DNA from: CAYJLW01 sp964370965
Lineage (GTDB): Bacteria > Actinomycetota > Acidimicrobiia > UBA2766
DNA length: 30,867 nt
NCBI GenBank assembly: GCA_964370965.1
Contig: CAYJLW010000048.1
Span: 1-30,867 of the forward strand
Reading direction: 5' to 3'
The stretch's first letter is position 1. Each line of letters begins with the position of its first letter. Below the pieces are notes generated by a model, which had not been told where the DNA came from, did not search any database, and was given only the letters and a program-made list of their open reading frames with translations. Below, one piece after another: positions 1-8,400 of this stretch. A program made the position numbers and the translations under genes.

Positions 1-62
1 GCATTAGTTGGCGCGGGGGGGGGGTGGCGGGCGAGGCGGGGGGGGGGGGGGGGGGCGGGGGG
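1..62. other. poly-G contig end / assembly artefact
   Basis: From base 17 the sequence is almost pure G with a few T, C and A interruptions. It matches the homopolymer blocks beside the two N gaps further on, so I read it as a contig edge and probably poly-G read carry-over. Bases 63-264 that follow are ordinary GC-rich sequence in which I see no gene or RNA. Confidence 0.6.
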
Positions 63-264
63 TGCCGCACGGGCCGTGGGGCCCGGGAGGGGCCGGACCC
101 CACGGCGGCCGGTCGCGTCAGGGGAGGTTCCCCGCCCGGGAACTCCCCACGGGTGCGACTTGTCCGACCCCGTCATGCGAGCAGGACGGCGGTCCGACCG
201 TAGGGACGGCTCCGCCGGCCCGAACCGGATCGTGAGTGACATGGCCGGAGGCTCTTCAAGGGAG

Positions 265-516
265 TTCTCAAGGGGGGACGCACCCCCCCAAAGCCGAGGT
301 CGAACGGCGCCAGGTGGCGTGAGGGCGGGCTCTGCCCGCCCGGAGCAGCCGTGGGCGACGACGGGCTTGGCAGGGGGGTTCTCAAGGGGGGGCACCTCCC
401 CAGAGCCGAGGTCGAACGGTGCCAGGTGGCGTGAGGGCGGGCTCTGCCCGCTCGGAGCAGCCGTGGGCGACGACGGGTCTGGCAGGGGGGTTCTCAAGGG
501 GGGACGTAGTCCCCCC
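265..516. repeat. ~113-bp tandem repeat, two full copies plus a partial third
   Basis: The phrase TTCTCAAGGGGGG starts at 265, 379 and 491, giving periods of 114 and 112 bp. Copies 1 and 2 are nearly identical, differing by a few substitutions and small indels; copy 3 is truncated where it meets the end of the minus-strand gene. Each full unit holds potential hairpins: a G-run/C-run stem at its start, CGCCA/TGGCG in the middle, and a GGGC..TCT..GCCC stem. There is no reading frame I would defend. The unit length and lack of spacers rule out a CRISPR array. It could be a dispersed intergenic repeat family or a locally duplicated terminator region. Confidence 0.75.
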
Positions 517-520
517 TTGA
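494..520 (-). terminator. GC-rich hairpin after the secreted-protein gene
   Basis: TCAAGGGGGGAC (494-505) pairs perfectly with GTCCCCCCTTGA (509-520) around a 3-nt loop, a 12-bp stem lying one base beyond the stop codon of the minus-strand gene (522-524). No T-tract follows, which is common in high-GC genomes. It lies inside the third, partial copy of the tandem repeat. Confidence 0.5.
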
Positions 521-521
521 A

Positions 522-1415
522 TCACGTGTAGCGGTATTCGTGGGTCCACAGGAAGCAGGGGTCGACCACGAGGAGACGCAGGGCCCCGGAGGCGACGTCG
601 ATGCCCTCCACCTCGCCGGCCGTGCCGCAGAGCCAGGCCAGCCCCGGCACGGCGTTCTCCTGGGGGACGGCGCCGATGCGGGTGACGGTGCCCGTGAGGT
701 CGCCGCCGCCCACGGGGGCGGAGAGGTCCACGGCGTAGACGGAGTTGCCGGTGGCGTCGTCGTCGCTCGTGCAGACGAGGCGGGTGGCGGTCTCGAAGTC
801 GCAGCCTTGGATCTTGGCGAGGGGCTCGCTGAGGTGGATCTCCGCGACGGGATCCACGGTGGCGACGCCGACCTGGGGGAGCGGGAAGACGAGGAGGCGG
901 GAGATCGTGTCCCACTCGCCCGCCACCATGTGGTCGCCGCTGGGGGGGACGGCGCTGAAGGTGTTGTCGGCGTCCTCGCCGGCACCGAGGACGTGCCTGG
1001 TCACGTAGAGGAGTTGGAGCGTGTCCGCGTCCCAGATGCCGAAGGCCTTCTCGGACTTGGAGTTGTAGGGGGCGTAGACCTTGCCGTCGCGGGTGTCCGT
1101 GTCGCCGATGTGGTAGTAGCCCTGCAGGAGGAGGTCCCAGGGGATCCCCCAGAGGAACTTCGCCGAGGCGCCCGTGGCGTCGGCGAGCTCCATCGTGAAG
1201 ATGGACGTGTACACCGTGTTGGCGGTGGCGGTGTCGGTGGAGAGACCCTGGCTGCGCCAGAAGTACCAGGTGCTGGAGCCGGCCGGGTCCCAGTTGGCGA
1301 GGGGGGTGGGAGCCTCCGCGGTGGCGGGGCCCGCCCCGACGCCGAGTGAGAGCGCCACGAGGGCGAGGCAGCAGGCGAGGCTCCCTAGTGAGCTGACGAT
1401 CCGGTGTGGGCGCAC
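522..1415 (-). CDS. secreted protein of unknown function
   Basis: The predicted protein has 297 aa and begins with a clear Sec signal: a short basic start (MRPHR), a hydrophobic stretch to about residue 30, and an AxA-type cleavage site (ATAEA). The mature part is rich in short beta-like segments with repeated aromatic and Asp-rich turns (for example GIWDADTLQLLYV), which could suit a beta-propeller or a sugar- or lipid-binding fold. A few cysteines late in the chain (for example CDFETATRLVC) could form disulfides. I do not recognise a family. The start is a GTG with GGGAG seven bases upstream. It is divergent from the methyltransferase gene, and nothing near it indicates a role. Confidence 0.75.
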   Translation of the reverse strand: MRPHRIVSSLGSLACCLALVALSLGVGAGPATAEAPTPLANWDPAGSSTWYFWRSQGLSTDTATANTVYTSIFTMELADATGASAKFLWGIPWDLLLQGYYHIGDTDTRDGKVYAPYNSKSEKAFGIWDADTLQLLYVTRHVLGAGEDADNTFSAVPPSGDHMVAGEWDTISRLLVFPLPQVGVATVDPVAEIHLSEPLAKIQGCDFETATRLVCTSDDDATGNSVYAVDLSAPVGGGDLTGTVTRIGAVPQENAVPGLAWLCGTAGEVEGIDVASGALRLLVVDPCFLWTHEYRYT

Positions 1416-1432
1416 AGTCCTACTCCCTGTGT

Positions 1433-1438
1433 AGTGTA
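1433..1438 (-). promoter_or_regulatory. possible -10 box for the secreted-protein gene
   Basis: TACACT on the minus strand fits the actinobacterial TANNNT -10 pattern. It would give a short leader carrying the GGGAG ribosome-binding site ahead of the GTG at 1415. No convincing -35 element is seen, so this is tentative. Confidence 0.25.
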
Positions 1439-1593
1439 GCTAATCCATACTCCACAAAGGACTTCGAGAGAGGCCTGACGGTTCCTTCCCGGGCCCGGGA
1501 TCCTCACGGACTCCTTACATCTCCCCCATGGGATCCCGCCCAGGGAGGGGCCAGGATGGCCAGAGGCCGGCCGGGGGAGTTCAGGGGGAAACC

Positions 1594-2148
1594 GTGCAGA
1601 CGCATCGCCGCTCACCGGCGGACTGGGACAGCCTCCATTGCCTGGGCCCGGACTGCGAGACCTACCGGGGGATCCCCGTCGTGGGCCCGGCGTCGCTCCA
1701 TGCGCTCGCCCTCGAAGTCCTCCTGCACGAGCTTCCGTGGGGGGGCAGCGTCGCCGAGCTCGGTTCCGGCTACGGCGCCCTGGCGCAGCGTCTCGCGGAC
1801 TTCGAGTTCGACGTCGTCGGCTTCGAGGTGCTGCCCACGCTCTTCGCGGCCGTCCACCCCAACCTCGACTTCGAGGCGGTGGACCTCGACGACGACTTCG
1901 CGGCCGGTCGCGAGAGCCTCTTCGACGCCGTGGTCGTCCTCGAGCTCCTCATGCACACGAGCCGGCCCCGCCACCTCCTGCGAGCGGCCGCAGACCTCCT
2001 CGTTCCGGGGGGACGCTGCCTCGTGTCCGTACCCACCCACCACCGGGACCGTGTCGCGGGATGGGCGGTGGTCTCGGGGTTCCGCGTCCTGGACGACGTC
2101 CTCCTCGCCCGGCGCCGACTCCTCGTCCTGGCCGCACCCGAGCCCTGA
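1594..2148 (+). CDS. class I SAM-dependent methyltransferase
   Basis: The protein has 184 aa from the GTG at 1594, which is preceded by GGGGG five bases upstream. An in-frame ATG at 1528 would add 22 residues of low-complexity sequence, so I prefer the later start. The SAM-binding motif I is clear: VAELGSGYGALA from about residue 53. An acidic end of beta-2 (VVGFEV) and a motif IV-like segment (FDAVVVLELLMH) follow, then the post-motif VPGGRCLVSVP. This is the compact UbiE/methyltransf_11-like fold. The target (small molecule, lipid or quinone) cannot be told. It converges on the gabD2 gene, and the terminator hairpin overlaps its stop codon. Confidence 0.8.
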   Translation: MQTHRRSPADWDSLHCLGPDCETYRGIPVVGPASLHALALEVLLHELPWGGSVAELGSGYGALAQRLADFEFDVVGFEVLPTLFAAVHPNLDFEAVDLDDDFAAGRESLFDAVVVLELLMHTSRPRHLLRAAADLLVPGGRCLVSVPTHHRDRVAGWAVVSGFRVLDDVLLARRRLLVLAAPEP

Positions 2149-2170
2149 CGGGTCGGGGTCCGGGCTCGGG
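2137..2170. terminator. shared hairpin between convergent genes
   Basis: CCCGAGCCC (2137-2145) pairs perfectly with GGGCTCGGG (2162-2170), a 9-bp stem with a 16-nt loop that includes the methyltransferase stop codon. It sits 30 bp from the stop of the opposing gabD2, so it could end both transcripts. No T-tract is present. Confidence 0.4.
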
Positions 2171-2199
2171 GAGGTGCGGGGCGTTCCCGGGTGTGAGCG

Positions 2200-3777
2200 T
2201 CACTTCACGCCGGGGAGGCGGCGCAGGACGCGCATGGCGGCGGTCATCACGTCCTGGTACTGCTTCGGGCTCAGCCCCGGGGGCACGCCCAGCCCCATGA
2301 GCCGCTGCTCGGAGAGCGTCTGCTCCTGCGTGTACTTCAGGATTCCCTCGGGGCCGTGGCGCCGGCCGATGCCGGAGGCGGCGAAGCCGCCCATGGGGGC
2401 GTCGACGGAACCGTACGCCGCTGCGTAGCCCTCGTTCACGTTCACGGTTCCGCAGCGGAAGCGGGCGGCGATCTCGCGGCCCTGCGCCGGGTTCCCCGTC
2501 CACACGGAGCCGTTCAGGCCGTACTCGGTGTCGTTGGCCCGTTCCACTGCCTCGTCGACGGTGTCGAAGCCGTACACCGACACGACGGGGCCGAAGGTCT
2601 CGTGGGCGTACAGGATCATGTCGGGCGTGACGTCGGTGAGGACGGTGGGCTCGTAGAAGTAGGGGCCGACGTCGGGGCGGGGCCGACCGCCGGCGAGGAC
2701 TGTCGCGCCCTTGGACACGGCGTCGTCCACCTGGGAGCGCACCGTCTCGAGCTGGCGGGCCGACACCAGGGACCCCATGTCGGCGCCGTAGTCGAGGCCG
2801 GCGCCCAGGCGCAGGGACGAGGCGGCTGCCACGAAGCGCTCGAGGAACGCGTCCTTGACGCCGCGCTGTACGTACATGCGCTCGATCGAGATGCAGAGCT
2901 GGCCCGCGGAGGAGAAGCAGGCCCGCAGGGCACCTTCGACGGTACGGTCCAGACCGGCGTCGTCGAGGACGACCATGGCGTTCTTGCCGCCGAGCTCCAA
3001 CGAGCAGGGGATGAGGTGGCGGCCCGCCAGGGCGGCGACGGAGCGTCCGGTGGCCGTGGAACCGGTGAACGTGACGTAGTCGACGTTCTCGACGATGGGT
3101 TCGGCGAGGTCGGCCCCCTTGCCCGGGAGCACCTGGATCACCTCAGCCGGCAGGCCCGCCTCGATGAGGAGGTCGACGGCCCACAGCGCCGTGAAGGGCG
3201 TCTGGCGATCCGGCTTGAGCACGACGGCGTTGCCGGCCACGAGAGCGGGGAGGACGTCGGTGACGGCCAGGGTGAGGGGGTAGTTCCAGGGGGCGATGAA
3301 GCCCACGACGCCCCGCGGGTGGTGCAGCACCCATGTGGCCGTCAGCACGGGCAACGCGCCCCGGCGCCGTTGGCGCCCGAGGACCCGGGGGGCCGTGTTC
3401 GCGTAGTACCGGGCGCAGTTGGCCGTGTCCAGGATCTCCTCGAACGCGTGGAGGCGGGCCTTGCCGTTCTCGATCTGGATGAGGTCGAGGCCTTCCTCCT
3501 GGCGGTCGAGCACGAGGTCGTGGAACCTGCGCAGGACCGCCGCCCGCCGGGCGATCGGAGTCTCGGCCCAGGCCCGCTGGGCGTCCCGGGCGACCGCGGC
3601 CGCCTTCCGGGCGGAGTCGGCGTCGACGAGGGGGACGTCGCCGAGCACGGCGCCCGTGAGCGGGGACACGACTTCGAGACGGTCGGCACCCCCCGGATCG
3701 ACGGCTCGGGACGCAAGGCGCTCGAGCAGCGCGGTGGAGACGCGCCCCGACTGGTCGACGGTCTGTGTGGTGGTCAT
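2200..3777 (-). CDS. gabD2: succinate-semialdehyde dehydrogenase, GabD2 type
   Basis: This 525-aa aldehyde dehydrogenase would oxidise succinate semialdehyde to succinate with NAD(P)+, the last step of GABA breakdown. The fold landmarks are in order: the IAPWNYPL segment, the cofactor-loop TFTGSTATG, the general-base Glu in LELGGKN (E261), the catalytic Cys in AGQLCIS (C295) and the late HETFGPVVSV motif. The QLCISIERMYV neighbourhood, the ~520-aa length and the tail KYTQEQT look like mycobacterial GabD2 rather than GabD1; this is family knowledge recalled, not searched. The ATG has GAGGAGG five bases upstream. It is divergent from the malic enzyme, and both would feed C4 acids into central metabolism. 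A different aldehyde substrate remains possible. Confidence 0.85.
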   Translation of the reverse strand: MTTTQTVDQSGRVSTALLERLASRAVDPGGADRLEVVSPLTGAVLGDVPLVDADSARKAAAVARDAQRAWAETPIARRAAVLRRFHDLVLDRQEEGLDLIQIENGKARLHAFEEILDTANCARYYANTAPRVLGRQRRRGALPVLTATWVLHHPRGVVGFIAPWNYPLTLAVTDVLPALVAGNAVVLKPDRQTPFTALWAVDLLIEAGLPAEVIQVLPGKGADLAEPIVENVDYVTFTGSTATGRSVAALAGRHLIPCSLELGGKNAMVVLDDAGLDRTVEGALRACFSSAGQLCISIERMYVQRGVKDAFLERFVAAASSLRLGAGLDYGADMGSLVSARQLETVRSQVDDAVSKGATVLAGGRPRPDVGPYFYEPTVLTDVTPDMILYAHETFGPVVSVYGFDTVDEAVERANDTEYGLNGSVWTGNPAQGREIAARFRCGTVNVNEGYAAAYGSVDAPMGGFAASGIGRRHGPEGILKYTQEQTLSEQRLMGLGVPPGLSPKQYQDVMTAAMRVLRRLPGVK

Positions 3778-3861
3778 GGTGTCCTCCTCGACCGGGGTCG
3801 GCCCGCGAGCCTATCCGTCTCACGTGGGCGAAAACGGGGAGGCGCGCGAGTAAAGACAGGC

Positions 3862-3867
3862 TACGCT
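3862..3867 (+). promoter_or_regulatory. -10 box for leaderless malic enzyme transcript
   Basis: TACGCT ends six bases before the ATG at 3874, so transcription would begin at or within a base of the start codon. No good Shine-Dalgarno sequence is seen there. The same arrangement recurs at four other genes in this window. Confidence 0.5.
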
Positions 3868-3873
3868 TGCCAA

Positions 3874-5046
3874 ATGCTCCCGAACCGCTCCCATCCCGCC
3901 TTCGACTTCCATCTGGGGGGCAAGATCGGCACCCAGATCACGAGGGAGGTCCACGACCGGGCCGAGCTCGCCCTCGCCTACACGCCCGGTGTCGGCCTCG
4001 TCTCCGAAGCGATCGCGGAGGACCCCGCCGCCGTCTGGGAGTACACGGGGCGGGGCAACGCCGTGGCCGTCGTCACGGACGGCACGGCCGTACTCGGTCT
4101 CGGCGACATCGGCCCCGCCGCCGCCCTCCCGGTGATGGAGGGCAAGGCCGTCCTCTTCAAGCACTTCGCCGGCATCGACGCCTACCCGATCTGTCTCGAC
4201 GTCCACGAGCCCGACGAGGTCGTCGCGGTCGTGAAGGCGATCGCCCCCGGCTTCGGGGGCATCAACCTGGAGGACGTCTCCGCCCCCCGCTGCTTCGAGA
4301 TCGAGGGCCGCCTCTCCGAGGATCTCGACATTCCCGTCTTCCACGACGACCAGCACGGCACCGCCGTCGTCGTGGCCGCCGCCCTTCTGAACGCAGTGGA
4401 GGTCGTGGGCAAGGACTTCGCGGACCTGCGCGTGACGATCATGGGCATCGGCGCCGCCGGGGTCGCCACGGCGAAGCTCCTCATCCACATGGGCGTGCGC
4501 GACATCGTGGGCATCGACCGCTCGGGCGCGATCTTCAAGGGCCGCCGCCACAACATGAACGGTCAGAAGCGTTGGTTCGCCAACCGCACCAACCCCCGCG
4601 ACGTCCGGGGCGGGGTCGAAGAGGCCCTCGAAGGCTGCGACGTCTTCGTCGGCGTGTCGGGGCCGGGCCTCGTGAAGCCCGAGTTCCTCGAGGAGATGGC
4701 CGGGGGGGCCGTCGTCTTCGCCCTCGCCAACCCGGTGCCGGAGATCCTCCCCGAGGAGGTGCCTGCCAACGTGGCCGTGATGGCGACGGGCCGTTCGGAC
4801 TACCCGAACCAGATCAACAACGTCCTCGCCTTCCCCGGCATCTTCCGGGGCCTCCTCGACGTGCGCGCAACCAAGGTCGACGTCGAGATGAAGGTCGCCG
4901 CCGCCCGGACCATCGCCGCCTGCGTCGCTCCCGCCGAGCGCGCTCGGGACCTAGTCATCCCGAGCGTGTTTGACGCCCGCGTGGCCCCCGCCGTGGCCGA
5001 GGCAGTCCGCTCGACCGCCCGCGCCCACGGCCTGGCGCGGGCGTGA
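3874..5046 (+). CDS. malic enzyme (malate to pyruvate, NAD(P)-dependent)
   Basis: The protein has 390 aa, the short bacterial form, and would decarboxylate malate oxidatively to pyruvate and CO2. It shows the family signature YTPGVG (Y36), the conserved Lys in MEGKAVLFK (K91), the metal-binding acidic residues in NLEDVSAP (E133, D134) and FHDDQHGTA (D158, D159), and a Rossmann motif GIGAAGVATAKLL. The late DYPNQINNVLAFPG motif is also typical. The open frame runs far upstream without a stop, but similarity begins at MLPNRSHPAFDFHLGGK and a -10 box lies six bases before this ATG, so I place the start here. It lies 96 bp from the divergent gabD2. Cofactor preference cannot be read from sequence by eye. 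Confidence 0.9.
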   Translation: MLPNRSHPAFDFHLGGKIGTQITREVHDRAELALAYTPGVGLVSEAIAEDPAAVWEYTGRGNAVAVVTDGTAVLGLGDIGPAAALPVMEGKAVLFKHFAGIDAYPICLDVHEPDEVVAVVKAIAPGFGGINLEDVSAPRCFEIEGRLSEDLDIPVFHDDQHGTAVVVAAALLNAVEVVGKDFADLRVTIMGIGAAGVATAKLLIHMGVRDIVGIDRSGAIFKGRRHNMNGQKRWFANRTNPRDVRGGVEEALEGCDVFVGVSGPGLVKPEFLEEMAGGAVVFALANPVPEILPEEVPANVAVMATGRSDYPNQINNVLAFPGIFRGLLDVRATKVDVEMKVAAARTIAACVAPAERARDLVIPSVFDARVAPAVAEAVRSTARAHGLARA

Positions 5047-5055
5047 GGGGGGTTG

Positions 5056-5151
5056 GAGGCCTGCGCCTCAATGCGACATCTCCCCTGGCTCGGCGGCGCT
5101 CCGCGTGCTGGCGGGGGCCCTACCCCGCCGCCGTGAGGCGTGCGCCTCACG
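5056..5151. repeat. cluster of three hairpins after the malic enzyme gene
   Basis: Three perfect stems follow within 110 bp of the stop codon: GAGGC/GCCTC (5056-5069), GGCGGGG/CCCCGCC (5110-5129, 6-nt loop) and CGTGAGGC/GCCTCACG (5132-5151, 4-nt loop). The first and third share the GCGCCTCA core. They may terminate transcription without a T-tract. The rest of 5047-5225 up to the gap shows no gene. Confidence 0.4.
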
Positions 5152-5225
5152 CGTCCTGTTCGGTCTCGCGTCGGTGGCGGAACGCAGCGACGGACGTCCC
5201 CAATAGGTGGGATCCACTCCCCGTT

Positions 5226-5310
5226 NNNNNNNNNNCCCCCCCCCCCGGGGGGGGGGTTGGGGGGGGGGGGCCCCCCCCCCCTCCGCCCGGCGGGGGGGGC
5301 CCCCCCAACC
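5226..5310. other. 10-N scaffold gap and flanking G/C homopolymers
   Basis: Ten Ns at 5226-5235 are followed by alternating runs of C and G to about 5310. This is an assembly join, so genes on either side may not be neighbours in the real genome and sequence may be missing here. Bases 5311-5411 hold no gene that I can see. Confidence 0.9.
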
Positions 5311-5411
5311 CCCTCGTCGCGACGCGGCGGGAGGCTCACACTCGGTTCTTGCCCCGACGGGGCGGACGATCTGCAACGCGACGGAACGGTCTGCAGGCGA
5401 GCGCAGCGCTG

Positions 5412-8400
5412 CTACTGGCAGCCGCAGCCATCTGACATGACGGCGCTGCTTGCCGTCCCTGCCGCGAACCCGAACTCCACCGGGGACACCCCGGTCCCGA
5501 CGATGTCCAGGTGGCGGAGCCAGTTGGGCAGTCCCCTCTTGGGCCCGACCCCGATGCGCAGGACCTCGTCTCCTACTTGCTGCTTCCAGCTCCAGCCGAT
5601 ACGAAGGACGTTGTTGTGGTTGAGGGCACCGGACGTCCTTCCGAAGAGACCGCTGGTGCGGCCAATTCCGGGCAGTCGCGACAGCGCCTTCGCGGCTTTC
5701 GCCGGAGCCAACGCAACGCCCAGGCCCATGGCGAGACCGACCACGAGGCCGGCGACGTCCCCCAAGCGGTACGCAGCCGAGCAGCGATCAACGACGTGGT
5801 CGTAGCCCCACGCCTCGCGAACGGCTCCGGTGAGGCCGAACGAGAGGGAGTCGCCCATGCCTGCCGCGAAGTTGGATATGTCGGTCCACGTCTCCAGGTC
5901 GTTGCCCCATAGCCCGCTGGGGTCGACGGCGTTGATCGGGTCGCCGCCCACGTACGCGTAGACGTTTGCCCCGCCGGCCTGGCCGATCGGGTCCTTCGTG
6001 ATCCACCGGCCCAGATGCGGGTCGTACCAGCGGGCGCCGAAGCGGACGAGGCCGGTGTCGGGGTCGGCCAGGCCGCCGGCGAAGCCGAAGGGTTGGAAAC
6101 CCGGGTCGGGGTCGGCGGAGACGACTTCCCCCCAGGCGTCGTACTCTGCGCGGTACACGACCGTGCCGTCGTTGCCCACGAGGAGGCGGGGGCTGCCGAG
6201 GCGGTCGGTCACGTACAGGTACTGCCGTCCGCCTGCCTCCACGTAGTCAGGGACGTGGCCGCTCGTGGCGTAGACGTAGCGGGCGACGACCGCGTTGGAC
6301 GCGTCCAGCTTCGCCACCGGGTTCGGCCCGTCGGCGTACAGGTACCGCTCGTCCGTGGCGGGACTCGCCGCAGGGGTCTTGACGCGACGCACGAGGTTCC
6401 CCGCAGCGTCGCTCGTGTAGTCGACGCGCGCCCCGTCCGGGAGCTCGACGGCCGCGAGGAGACCGGACGGCCCGTAGGAATAGCGGGTCGTCTCGTCGTC
6501 GGACGGGTCGATGGTGCCCTTCGTGTCGGTGCGGGTGTCCAGGTCTCCGTTCGGTGTGTACGTGAACGAAAGCGTGCCGTATGTGAGGAGCCGGTCCTGG
6601 TCGTCCACGGCGCCCGCGGTGTGGACGCCGCCGGAGCCGCACTCCGCGTCGTACTCGTAGCGGGCGGTGCGGTTGCCGTTCCCGTCGTAGCAGTAGGTGA
6701 CCGTGGCTCCGGCCCGTGTGGCCTTGTGCAGGCGGCCGCCCGCGTCGTACTCGTACTCCGACGTCGTGGAGGCGCCCTCCACGGTCTCGACGGATGCCAC
6801 GACCCTTCCGTTGGCATCGCGCGCTCCCGTCGCCGCCCCGGTGTCGAGGTCGTAGAGGGTTGTGGCGCCGTCCCGCACCTGTTGGTCCACGGCCTCGCCG
6901 TATCCGTCGTAGGACCGGAGTGTCGTGACGTCACCCAGGGTTGTTCCTGTGATCGCTCCGCTCGACGGGTCGCGGGAGACGGTGAGGTGCCCTGCTCCCG
7001 TGACGAGATCGTCGTTGTCGTACTCGTAGTCGCTCACAGCGCCGTCCACCGACAGCGACACGGTGCGCAAGGTGTCGTCGTACCCGTACGCCACGGTTCC
7101 CGCGACAGCTCCGCCCCAGGTCACGTCCGAGAGGAGGGATCCCTCCCAGCCGAAGGCCATGGTGTCGCCGTCGCCCTCCGAGACGCCGGCGAGGTGTCCG
7201 GTGGCGGGGTCGTGGGAGAGGGTCGTCGTGTCGGGCGTCGGGTCCCCCGGGTCACTGCGTTCCTCGACGCGGTCCACGTCGTTCGTGCCCGACACGTAGA
7301 GGACTCGCGTGTCGGAACCGTCCGGGCGTGTGGCTCGCGTGGGCCGACCGTCCGTGTCGTAGAGGAACGACGAGGCCGGGTCGGCGGCGTCCACGGCAGG
7401 CGGCGAGTACGAGGTCAGGAGGTCCCGGTTCGAGAACCCGTACTCGTGACGGTCGCCTGAGGGCATCTCGAGTGTGCGGACGTCTCCGTTGCCGGTGTAC
7501 TCGTAGCCGAAGGCGGCGCCGTCGGGGAGCCGGAGTCCGGTGGGGCGCAAGGCGCCGTCGTAGGCCGTCACCGACGTCGTCTCGTGTTCCGGGTCGGTGC
7601 GGCTCTCCAGGGCTCCGGCGTGCGCGCCGTCTTCGGGGTAGTAGGCGAACCCCGTGTCGCGCGTCCCCTGCGTGACGGCGGAAGGTCGCCCGTGTTCGTC
7701 GAAGCGAAACCTGATCGGTTCCTGGGCGACGGCCGCGACGGCGGGGGGCCGGATCTCCGTCGGGCGCCCCAGAGGGTCGACGAGGAAGGACGTTCCCCGG
7801 CCCTCGGGCGACTCCTTCACCACGAAGCGGTCCGCCACCCCGTCACCTGTGACGTCCGTCAGGGTGGTGAGCTCGAACGTCGACGTGCGGTCGTCCGTGG
7901 TGTCCTCGGTCTCCTCAGGGGGCCCGGGGTCCAGGGTCGCGGTCTCCTCGTAGCGTTCGAGGAAGAGCGGGTCGTCGCCGACGAGGTCGGCCTCCCGCTG
8001 GATCCGGAGCACGTTCGTCTTGTCGTCCCCCGTTCCCGCTACGCCGTCGGGTCCGGGCTGGCGCGCGACGCGCGACGTGACGTAGGGGGCGGCCATGCCC
8101 CAGCGCGGGTCGTCGCCGAACTCCAGCTCCGTGACCGATCCGTCGCCGTGGGTCACAGTGGCGGAGAGGTCGGCTTCCACCTCCAGGGTGGTCACCTGCC
8201 CCTCAGGGTCGGTGACCGTTCGGGTGACGCCACCGGAGGCGTCCAGCGCCGTGTCGAAGACGGTGTGGGTGCCTGCCGCCGTCGTCAAGTCCACGCGCCA
8301 GCCGCCGGCCGTCTCGGTGCGACGGGTCTCCTTCCAGCCGACGGTGCCGTCGTCCTCCACCGGTTGCGCGTCGCGGGCGAGGCGGCCGTACGCCTCGTAG

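Noticed and set aside
265..516. Possible CRISPR array
   Set aside because: The ~113-bp units are adjacent with no spacers and no cas genes are present.
2356..3873. Long open frame upstream of the malic enzyme, apparently making an 896-aa protein
   Set aside because: It is the antisense shadow of gabD2 in GC-rich DNA. Malic enzyme similarity begins at 3874, right after a -10 box.
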